A DNA stretch of 64,000 nt from Clonostachys chloroleuca (Eukaryota; Ascomycota; Sordariomycetes; Hypocreales; Bionectriaceae): assembly GCA_037952775.1 (NCBI GenBank), contig JBANAY010000003.1, forward strand, positions 26,102,001-26,166,000. Direction: 5' to 3'. The notes below the pieces were generated by a model. That model saw nothing but the letters and a program-made list of their open reading frames with translations. It was not told where the DNA came from and ran no database searches. A program made the translations under genes and the position numbers. Every line of letters begins with the position of its first letter. Position 1 is the stretch's first letter. Shown one piece after another: positions 33,880-43,690 of the stretch.

Positions 33880-35189
33880 ATGGCTTCATCAGCCAAACCT
33901 AGGTATGGCAGAGCCCACATGGCTAATGTGATTTTGACTAACCTCGACCCCAAACATACAGGGAACCCAACAGCCCAGCAGAAAGGGAAACCACCGATGC
34001 CCCCCTTTTTTTGAACATTTGGAAGGCCAATGGAGGCATGGACGTTATTATGGCGACTGGAAACCATGGAAGTATATCTTTCCAATCGACGCTGTACGGC
34101 ACATCCCGGGGGACTGGTAATTCTCGAAAGGTCTTGCTGATTTTCCTCTAGGAAGAGCTTAATAGGGCCGATATGCTGCACAAATTCTTTAGCCTTGCCA
34201 ACGATGAAGAGATCACTACCGTTAAGCTTAGGAGCGATCGCCAAATGAGGGTGATGGATCTTGGTACTGGAACTAGTATATGGGCTACTCTCTTTCTTCG
34301 GCAAGCATATGTTCCAAGTGCTCCCTATAGCTTATAGCTAACAATTTATAGGAAGTTCACCCAGGCTCGTGTCTTAGGGGTCGACATCAACCGAATTCAA
34401 CCGCCTACGTGAGTGGATCAAATCTTGTTTTCGGGATGGTTCTGATGCTAATAGTATCTGTAAAGAATCCCCATACGTTTATCAACGATTCAGTTTGACC
34501 TTGAAGAACCATGCTGGGACAATCTGTGGCAAGACTGTGACCTCATTCACATTAGACAATTGCTCGGCTGCATCGAAACCGACCTATGGCCCACAATTTA
34601 CAAAAATATCTTCAAGTAAGTTTCCTCTAAACTGGTTTGGACATGATATTTACTCACCTGTTTTCAAGCCACCTGGTGCCTGGCAGCGGTTACATTGAGC
34701 AAACGGAGATTGACTGGGACCCTCAATGGGACGAGAGTGGTGACATGCCTTCGCCGTCAAGCCTCAAAGAGTGGGCTGACAGATTCCTTGCTGGTTTGGA
34801 TAGAAGTAAGAGGAGCGGTAGGGTAGACCCTGCACATAGGCGTCGAATGCTCGAGGATGCCGGTTTCACTGAGATAGAGGTGAAGACCACGCGGTTGTAT
34901 GCCAGCCCGTGGAGCCGGGATGAAAGAGCCAATGACATTGCGAGGTGGTTCAATATGTCATTCATCAATGGTATTGAAGGAATGAGCCTGACACCAATGA
35001 TCGACTATGGGGACATGAGAATAGAAGAGGTCAGAAATCTCTGTCACCGAGTGGATCGAGAGATGGCTCATCTCCAATACCATGGGTATATGACGCTGTA
35101 AGTTATTCTTCTGTGATACCTTCAACAAGTGAAGGCTATGCGCTGACTTGCATTGCAGCTACACCTGGAAGGCAAGGAGAGCCTCTTAG
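33880..35189 (+). CDS. LaeA-like SAM-dependent methyltransferase
   Basis: Seven exons: 33880-33902, 33979-34093 (see below), 34152-34300, 34352-34408, 34466-34615, 34669-35097 and 35159-35189, giving 317 aa. The core matches LaeA-like fungal methyltransferases: [31 protein letters not shown], the SAM motif [21 protein letters not shown], and [12 protein letters not shown]. The third intron starts GC rather than GT and is needed to keep frame. The start of exon 2 is uncertain. The acceptor at 33961 has the better branch site but leaves a one-base frame mismatch; the acceptor at 33978 gives an open frame. In motif I the usual final Gly is Ser. Relatives regulate secondary metabolism and development, but many paralogues exist and this one's target is unknown. 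No biosynthetic cluster adjoins it. Confidence 0.75.
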
Positions 35190-36134
35190 CACTCTTAGCA
35201 GTGCCAAGCATTCTGTACCCTGTTTTCAGTTTCCATCTATACTACAGGTGTGCACGCGCCTTCAAATGGCCTGCCGTAGTAGGTTTCTTTCTACCGCGTT
35301 CTGCATTGATCCTATTTCTGAACCCGATTTCGGATGTTGGATGTGACGAGAAGAAAAATTAAAGGAAATGAAGACCCATGCACGTGTCGCAGTACACGAA
35401 TCATCATTCAAGGCTCATCGTCTCTTAGCCATCCCCCTCCCTCAAACCCTTCCGAGATGCAACTCATCACCAAGTATCTTTGTCTTGCCTTACTCTTCCG
35501 GGATAACCTTCCAGAATTGTTAGGATAGGAGTTTTGGGTTCTTGTTGGATATTCAAGAGCTATCAGGCCGGCTGGAAACGACTAAGGATGATGGGCAGAC
35601 GGATGGCTTGGTGAAAACACGAAACACCGAGAAAAGGGATTATCTATGAGCACTGGGCCTCCAGGTGGCGTTCACATGTCCTACCAACTATCTGAGGGGA
35701 GGGCATCTCAAGTATGAAGCAACCCCACAGGAAACTGTATTTGTTGTAGGTTGGCACATGATAATTGAGATGCTGGGACTGGGCTTGCAATTCTTATAAT
35801 TCACTTTAATAAAACATTACTCACCCATGGAGTAGTCGATGGAGCCATTGCCTACCTAGCCAGACACCGAATCACACTTTTGACGGAAACCCCATAGCTA
35901 TAAGAATGCCAACCTTACGGCATTATTGATTGTACAGATCTACAAAGGGAAATAAATACTGGCACATGGCGGCATGACCCGGCACCTCGAGCCGAGCCCC
36001 CCCCCATGATTTTTTCAAACCACCTCTTAACACTCGGTGGCAGAACGGTATCGTGTTCTTTCTAACCCCACCCAGGCAGATTCTAGTCATCCACAAAACG
36101 TAGCCCCCCAAAATTCCTTACCCGAGTCTATTCC
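35190..36134. other. Convergent intergenic region, methyltransferase gene to atp20
   Basis: Mixed-composition DNA between two convergent genes, with a C10 run near 35,998-36,005. I see no supported gene. Confidence 0.55.
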
Positions 36135-36941
36135 TTAGTGGTGCGAGCCAGCCTCGCCGTGGTATCCAACCAACTTGAAGCGGCCAATCATCTCACCAAC
36201 CGTGAAGAAGCCGAGGGTCTCAGCGAAGATGACACCGCCGGTGGCAAGCTGGGCCACGCTGATATTTCGTACGGAGTTGATAATGCTCTGAGGGGATCGG
36301 AGGATGCTGCCGCTGGCAATGGATTGCCAGAGGCCCTGGTAGAAGGTCTGAAAGGTAGCGGCGGAGCTGGTGGGGGTTTACGGAGATCAGCGAACAGTGT
36401 TCCCGGGATTCGCGGGTTCTGCGTGCGGGTGGGGTTGAGTTCTTACGGGATGGCCATCTTCTGGTTCTGGGCGACGTACTTGCCCAGCTCGAGGGCGACC
36501 TTGCTGTAGTAGACGACGAGGGGAGTCTGACCTATATGACGGCACGAGGGATCAGCTTCCATTAAGGTTCTCTAACAGAGGGCCGGGGGTTGCAATTATG
36601 CGATCTTCCAACCCCCGGGGAGCAATCCTGAACTGCTCGGATCTCATCTGGGCGTGGGTATAGGGCCGGGACGTACGCTCGAGGAAGCCAATGGCCTGGC
36701 CGGCCGGGCCACCCAGTTTGCCGATGGACTTGGCGGCGCCGGCGATGGCAGGGCCAGCGGCGCTGGTGACTCGCGACAGGCCCTGGGCAGCCTTGTTTGC
36801 GGTGTCCTTGGCGGCAGCGGCGGCCTTCTCGGCAGTGGTGCTGGCCTTTTCGGCGGCGGTGCTCTGGAGGCGGCGGGCGGCGAGCTGCCTCAAGACTGGG
36901 GAGCGCAGCATCGGGCGCGTGAGTGACATGGGGGCGGCCAT
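36135..36941 (-). CDS. atp20: Mitochondrial ATP synthase subunit g
   Basis: Three exons: 36677-36941, 36447-36531 and 36135-36366, giving 193 aa. The N-terminal MAAPMSLTRPMLRSPVLRQL is an Arg-rich, acid-free presequence, followed by an Ala/Lys-rich stretch. The conserved part begins at FLERQTPLVVYYSKVALELG and continues FQTFYQGLWQSI. It ends with the transmembrane helix containing GGVIFAETLGFFTVGEMIGR and then the short tail FKLVGYHG. Subunit g belongs to the F1Fo dimer interface in the inner mitochondrial membrane. The GETVGEMIGR-type GxxxG-like helix is the family signature. Exons 2 and 3 are short, so the gene is easy to miss when introns are ignored. Confidence 0.93.
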
Positions 36942-37697
36942 CGTGATAAGGGAATCGAGTGTGCGGCGGCGGGGGAGGGGAATTGAAGGTCGTCGGAGGT
37001 TGAGGAGGGCGAGGACGACGGCGCGAGAGAGACGAATGAAGGCTGGAATTAATTCAATTGAGGGAGAAAGAAAAAAGCTCGGAACGGGGAGTTTGGGCTG
37101 GACGGATGCGCTAAGCCTTTTTGGGAGCCGGTGCTAGGGAAGGGACACCAAAAGACACCACCAAGGCACGCCCACCTGGGCGTGATCGTCGGGATCTCGA
37201 CAGGTGTCAATGGGTCATAGCTTGGAGATGGGTCTGATATAGTTTCTATTCTATTCAATGAGTTTAAGAAATTGGAGTTGGTCAAATGCGTCCCAGCAGA
37301 CAGTCCGGGTGCGCACCTCCCGTCATCAATTGGGCACCTGGGGCTTTCCGGAATAGCCACCACTGATTCAGGAACCGAGGCCCTCAACCAATCGAGGGTG
37401 CCACGACGAGTCCGGCCAATCTCGTGCTCCGTACCTGCCTCTCCATCACTGAATTGCTGAGACAGCCACCTGAGGCCAACGCATCTACGTCTTTCTGTCT
37501 GTCATCACTGTTGCAGATCTAAACATCATCCATATGAATTATTCAGAATGTCCATTGTCATGCCCTGGATCATCTATCAATACTGCTAGCCCAATTGTAT
37601 GCCTATTTCGTGTATATGTTTGTTTGCTCTTATTGCCTGTCACACGCCAACTCCTGCCCTCTCTTGTTTATTTAAATTTGACCTTGTCCCACGTCCT
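36942..37697. other. Intergenic between atp20 and lad1
   Basis: About 750 bases holding the atp20 promoter and the lad1 3' region. AT content rises toward 37,600. No gene is visible. Confidence 0.6.
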
Positions 37698-38883
37698 CTA
37701 ATCTAGACTCTGGATCTGCACCTTGATGGCACCGCTCTTGGGGTCTGCTGAGGTTTCGAATGCCTTGAGCGCATCCTCAAGCGGGAAGCGGTGCGTCACC
37801 AGCTTTTTCAGATCAATGACGCCGCTTTCCACCAGACGGATTGCCTTGGGCCAGGTGTTGCAGTATCTGTACTGGAGCTGGATGTCAACCTCTCTCACGC
37901 TTGCTCGCATGAACGGGATGTTGATCTCGTTCTTGCCGACACCAATGATGAAGACCTTGCCGCCAAACTTGACAGTCCAGATAGCAGTGGCGATACTGCT
38001 CTCCACGCCGGTGCATTCCATCACGAGCGCAGGCTCGACTCCTCCGAATGACTCAACGATTCGCTTGGCAGAGTCCTCTGCCGATTCTCTCTCAACCTTG
38101 TGGGTAATTACGCGAGGGCAGATCGACTTGGCGAACTCTAACCGGCTCTCAGCAATGTCCGTGATGACGATGGGAGCAGCTCCAGCGGCAGCGCAGCAGA
38201 GTAGAGTAATCAAACCAATGGGTCCAGCACCGCAAATCAAAACGGGGTCTCCGAGCTTGAGTCCGGCTCTCTCCAGTCCGGCAAGAGCTACGCTCAGAGG
38301 CTCCAGCATGGCACCATCTTCATAGGACATGTCGCCAATCTTGTAGCACCAATTTGCTGGGTGGTTGACATATCGGCGGAGCAGTCCGGGTACCGGAGGG
38401 GTGGACAGGAACTCGACCTTCTCGCAGCCGTTGTAGCGGCCAGTCAAGCACGGCTCACACTCATTGCAGATGATATTAGGCTCAATGGCAACACGGTCGC
38501 CAACTTTTAGGTTAGTTACAGAGGGGTGCACTGCGATGACGTCTCCCGCAGATTCGTGACCGAGAATGTGGTCGCCCTCCACAATCATGGGGCCGATGCA
38601 ACCAGCGTGCCAAAAGTGCACATCGGATCTACTCTCTTATCAGACGACGGCACCAATCCCAGGATGCATTTCCTTGAACTCACCCGCAAATACCGGTACT
38701 GCGGATGGCAACAGTGACCTCTCCCGGCTTCAGGTCGGTACCTGCCTTGACGCTCTCAGCGGTAGGCTCAGCTGCTGTGATCCATAGGTCGTGCTGAGGG
38801 TTTGTGTAAACACCAATGTTGGGCTTGAGCTGCTGCGACTTGATAGCCCCTGATGCGGGGGTTTCGACTGCCACGGGACTCAT
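37698..38883 (-). CDS. lad1: L-arabinitol 4-dehydrogenase
   Basis: Two exons: 38684-38883 and 37698-38628, giving 376 aa. The start is ATG 38883 ([11 protein letters not shown]). This is a zinc medium-chain dehydrogenase. Catalytic zinc ligands lie in TGICGSDVHFW and GHESAG. The structural zinc is held by four Cys in [18 protein letters not shown], and the NAD site is [35 protein letters not shown] and [10 protein letters not shown] are typical of fungal Lad1. It oxidises L-arabinitol to L-xylulose in the fungal L-arabinose pathway, in the cytosol. The length equals that of known orthologues. The xylitol and sorbitol dehydrogenases are related, but the residue pattern is closest to Lad1. Confidence 0.94.
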
Positions 38884-41428
38884 AATGAGAAACGGTGAAG
38901 AGAACGCGTGTGCAACTTTGTTCCTTTGCTCGGCGGATGCTACGTGCAGGAAGATCGCCTGTCTATACAAAGAACAAAGATGAATAGGCTGAAAAGGTGA
39001 TGCCGGGAGGTCAAAAATCTCTATTCTCCTTCCGTGCCGAGGATGTCAGAAGGAAAGGGGGCAGCTGGTTGGGCACCTACTCTCCCAATATATAATTCGT
39101 CCTTTATGGCCTACTTGTCCCTGTGTACTCCATGCCACGCTCGGTCAAATCAGCTCCCCCACGTCGCCTATGATCTTGCAGGTCGAGTGAGAGGTGGGCG
39201 GGAGAAAACAATGTGGGGTCGGAACATGGTTCGGGCAGGCTAAGACCGACGATGCGATTTGATGCAAACTACCGCGCCAATCACCATAGAGGCGAGGGAG
39301 CACATTCTGAGGCGTGAAATCCACCTCCTTCTCCAGCAGCCCTCCAATGCGGTTTGCCTAGCGTTAGGCTCACGGTCTCGCAAGGAGGCCATTGGCTCTA
39401 TCAAAATGGGTCTCTGGGAGGACCGCAGGACGCCAGGCATACCCTCCCCAGAGATTATATTTTCTTTCATGTGGTCAAGACGATGCCTCGCCACACGCGG
39501 GCCGGTTCAGTCGGGGAGTCGAAAAATAACTCCCCGAAGGCGTCGAGAGCCATCCTTGAATTTGGCCGGCTGGTGGGCTTGGTGGTGGGTGCCAATTGAC
39601 TTCCAGCACCTTTCTAAAGTGGGAGCTTGACATCTCTTGATAGAGATAGGTGGACTTACAAGACTAAGAAAAGGCCCTTAGTTGAGGATCAATTGGCAGC
39701 TCCCTTCCACATCCGGCCCTACTCTTCTGGGACGACCGGATGTTTGTTCGAGAGACATTCCCCATTGGGATTTATTCCTCCTTTCACGGTACCCTGCATA
39801 TCAGCCGGAGGTGGAGTGTGTAGCCGATAAACAGGGACCTCGTGACTTGAAAGAATCTTTTTATCGCCTTCGTCCTCCCGTCTCTCCCCATTGGTACATG
39901 TACGTTCTCGGCACGGGCTGTGTATTGACAATTGATCCTTCATGCCGCAGCAACATGAAGAACGGGCTGTGCAAGGCGCTTGGGCCTGCCTCAATTGTTG
40001 TGCAACGAATATCACGCATCCAGCAACCGGCCACGCAACACACCAGCAAGACTTCCGGAGATGGGTGAAGATATACATATGATGTATTTTTCCAGGGTCA
40101 CCAATGCAAACCCCCGCATATCAACAGATTAGGCATACCCATCTACATACAGACACATATATGTACGGATGTGTTTATATATGTGCCTGCTCATACGCTG
40201 CGCAGAGCAGGGTCTTGCACCCCGCATAGCATGGCATGCAGATCATTTTCTATCTGGTACCTTGTAGGCGATAGACTGGGAGTTGCGTCGTATCAAGCAT
40301 TCTTGACGTTTCATTTGATCGAATTGCATAATTCTATGCATGAACTTTTATTCCATCCTGTGTTTGGACATTAAAACCATTGTCTCCAGGCTTGATCATG
40401 GAGAAGCCGCTTACACCGACAACTGAATTATACCGCCATCCGGAGGCAACATCAACGTCGTATTACATCTAGTGTAACTAGCATGGCACAGACCCGATAA
40501 TGCCAGATGGACAAATCAACAACCGGCTTAATATCGGTGACGCTATACAAATTAGGCAGTGCTCGCGGCTATATAGAAACGCCGTTCTTCCCCCCTCTCG
40601 AGCTATTGTCTTGTCATTCAGAGATTGAATTCGCAATGGATCCATGCGACCATGCCCTCGGGATCAGTTGACCAACTACAGTGGGCTGGTACGTGTGCGA
40701 ATAACTAAGCGCCCAAATGAAATACTCCGATGCCAGTGCCACTTTTCAGGACGCTACTCAAACGCTTTTCTCCAGTCGCGATGGGGGGCCCTGGCGGACG
40801 CGGCAGATGCTACAGCCGAGACTGTTGATAAAACGTCCCACACTAAAAATTGAGGCTGATAAGTCCCCAAGTCGTGCCGTATTAGTGCATTTTGACATCA
40901 AGAGGGGGGAGGGGGAGGGGTTGAGCCCCCGGTTTTGGTGGTGACCTTATTGCCGCGTTTCATATCTGCTACGTCTACTGTTTGGGAGAATGCGACCTCT
41001 CTCCGCCTCCGCAGGAGAAACATCACACCGGAAATCACGGGCCATGGTACGAGCTAGGAAGAGTAAAAATCTGGTGGTTGGTAACACCACAAGTCTTCTC
41101 AATTTTTTTTTTAAATTTTTTTTGACTGAGCTAGAATTGGGTCTAATTGCTTGACCTGAATTCGGGCATGCTTGGTCCAGAGTGAAGAGGAAGACACAAA
41201 GGGCGGTACAATCCGACTTGTGGCCAGGGCGGGTAACCTCCATACGCCAATGGCACCGCAGTAAACATCGCCCTGAATTGTGGAAAAAAAAAGGAATTGC
41301 CCTTGTGTGAAATGCTAGCCGACCCTGGCTAGTAACGATATCCCCATCGGAAGGGGGAAAGGTGTGAAGAATGAAGTCAATTCAATGTGGAGAAGTGAAG
41401 AAAGGAGGAAGAGGCAGTGAGAAGGGAG
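38884..41428. other. Intergenic upstream of lad1
   Basis: No supported gene in ~2.5 kb. A GGCTAA hexamer at 39238-39243, 355 bases before the lad1 start, matches the core recognised by XlnR/Xyr1-type regulators of pentose genes, and a GTGGGG CreA-like hexamer is nearby (~39,212). One copy of each is expected often by chance. T- and A-runs occur around 41,100. Confidence 0.45.
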
Positions 41429-41524
41429 GAAGTGAAGAAGAGAGGAAGTGAAGAAGAGAGGAAGTGAAGAAGAGAGGAAGTGAAGAAGAGAGGAAGTGAA
41501 GAAGAGAGGAAGTGAAGAAGAGAG
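41429..41524. repeat. 16-bp minisatellite, six perfect copies
   Basis: The unit GAAGTGAAGAAGAGAG is repeated six times without a mismatch. Degenerate purine-rich relatives flank it on both sides (about 41,390-41,540). It lies 268 bases downstream of the stop codon of the small secreted protein gene. All-purine on one strand, so it could adopt triplex-type structures. Confidence 0.95.
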
Positions 41525-41791
41525 GCAGAAGAAGTGATGGAAGAATTGAAGGTGCACAACATGTGCTTAAAAAAGGAGGATAAAGAAGTGAAGAAGTCAT
41601 CTGTTCGTTTCTCATAAAAGGGTATAAATCACATCAGGCATGTAAACATGCATAGGTGAACGTCGATCACAGAGGTGTAGTTGCTGCAGGCCGAGGTCGA
41701 TACTGCATTTTAGTGTTGGTGGTACGGATCAAAATCATATGAACCCAGGATGGATTCATTCGTTGATTTGATGAAGGTAGGTGCGAAAGTC

Positions 41792-42082
41792 CTAGCCGAC
41801 GGAAACGACGACATCGCCCTTGCATTTGCCGTAGGAGCAGCACTCGGAGGGATCCATCTCGCCCTTCAGGATGGCGTCGACCTTGGCCTGTGCAATTTGT
41901 GTTAGTATACGGCACAGCAGGATAGTGATTATGATTTGATGTGTGGTGATGAGAGACTGGGCACTTGGCAGAAGACTTACATCGGGACACGGGCCACGGG
42001 GTGCGATAGGGCTGAGGGGAGCAGCGGCCACCAGAGCCGCGGGAGCCATGAGCATGGCGATGTAGAAGGTCCAGGATTTCAT
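41792..42082 (-). CDS. Small secreted cysteine-containing protein, 65 aa
   Basis: Two exons: 41981-42082 and 41792-41887. The donor GTAAGT and acceptor GCACAG are both canonical and in phase 0. The protein begins MKSWTFYIAMLMAPAALVAAA, a strong signal peptide with probable cleavage near Ala 20/21. The mature ~45 residues contain four Cys (32, 50, 51, 56) with a CC pair. I recognise no family. Small secreted Cys-containing proteins in fungi include effectors and antimicrobial or surface proteins, but nothing here decides among these. The very good splice signals and signal peptide support a real gene despite the small size. The minisatellite lies just downstream. Confidence 0.7.
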   Translation of the reverse strand: MKSWTFYIAMLMAPAALVAAAPLSPIAPRGPCPDVSLLPSAQSLITTHQIIITILLCRILTQIAQAKVDAILKGEMDPSECCSYGKCKGDVVVSVG

Positions 42083-43690
42083 TTTCACGGTTCTCTTTCT
42101 TTGATTTTGTTCTTGTCCTCTTGTTCTGTCGATTGACCCTCTGAGTTTTTGGGGTATAGTTGACGATAACGTAGTGAGATAGGTAATGAATGTAATGGGC
42201 GTCCACCAGTGGATGGCCTTTGGTAAGGAATGTGGGAGGAGAGAAAGGAAAGAAGAGAAGGACGTGCAGAGCGGAATCCTTGTTCGCAAAGCTGGGCGGC
42301 AAGGCTCAGTTCATATAGCGGCGGGAAGGAGGGAAAGGTGAGGTGAGATGGCAGGGTCGTGCGGTGTAATTAACTGTGGAATTATCTGGTGCGAAATGAA
42401 GAGCTGTTTGAGACGCAGATGTGACAGCGATCAGGCTCCTGCTCATTTATTTGGGAGGTGGTTTTGGGCGGGATCGGCCGGGGCGGCCAGGCTGATTTAA
42501 GATAAGGAAGAGAAGGGCAGAGCAGGCGTGCACTCGGCCTGCCTGCCGGAAGCCTCGTGCAGTCCATGTTTCGCACGCCGCAAATAGAGGACTAGACGGC
42601 GCCATCTTGTCGTGTTGTGTGTCGTGTGTCGTGTCAGGTCGCATCTCACCTCGTGTTGAGCGCTGGTGTGTGTCGGCAGGTGGGAGCTAGAGCTGCTTGA
42701 CAATGCTCCAGCAGGGCGCTAGCGCTGTGACAGCCCCTACGGCAGCCGATGGAGACCTGCTGGCGGTCCCGGCAGCGGCAAGCGGGCGGAGCTGGTTAGC
42801 TAGTCGCCCCTCTGTAATCCATTACGAGCATGGATCACGGCCTTGCCAAGCCTGCTTGTGCATCTTCAAAACCAACCCTGGTTGGGCAGATCGGGATTCA
42901 TGGGTTAGGTTGGGTCTGATGCGAAGGCCGTTATCGCCAGACGCATCCATCCATCCCCTCACCAACGGCCCTACAATTGCCTCTAATGCGCTTCTTCGTT
43001 CAGCTTGTCAGCCACCGCCACCGGCTCCCAGATATACCCCCGTTTCTGCCTCTCCTTTGCCTCTGCCCTCTCCCTCGTACATGCATATACATGCACATGA
43101 ATACGGTCAAGCGAGGGGTCACCATGTGGTCCAACTCTGATGTCATAATAGCACGCGAGGACTGAGTCCAAAGAGTGTGAGACGTCTCGAAACGAGCTTA
43201 TCGTCACCGCTCCAGTCTGTCACATAGCTCGGCCCCAGTAGCCTCTGCTGCGTTCTTGACTCCCAGATCGATCGACGGTATATCCCCATCACATTCCCTA
43301 GCCCACCCAGCCCCTCCTGTGCGCTCCAAACAAGGGTGCTACTCTACATGTCCATCCAACCCATGGTACAGATCATCACCTACATTGGAAACGTCAGTAG
43401 GTTGCCGTCTGAGACGAATGGACACTACCATTGGCTAGGTCTTCGCTGAGACAGCTTATACCTAGGGCGAGGAATGGAATGGATGTAGTCCAACCTGGGG
43501 CTAAATAAACCCCAGAGCTGTCACTCCCGCCTAAATTCGAGGGACTGCCCGCACGTCAGTCTCCATCCGGCATCACTCCATTACTCCCAGTGTGAGCCCG
43601 TATCACGGAGGTGAAAGCGTCAACAGAAAGCATATCACAACACAGTTCTGCTAAGCACAGTGGATGGAATGAGGCGTTGATTAAACCATA
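42083..43690. other. Intergenic, ~1.6 kb
   Basis: The first ~250 bases are the small secreted protein's promoter. The rest shows only short overlapping frames. No RNA gene or repeat is evident. Confidence 0.5.

Noticed and set aside
34321..34351. GT donor inside the third methyltransferase intron (GTTCCA) with acceptor CTTATAG
   Set aside because: It keeps frame but makes an intron of only 27 nt, too short for the spliceosome. The GC-AG choice is 51 nt with a good branch point.
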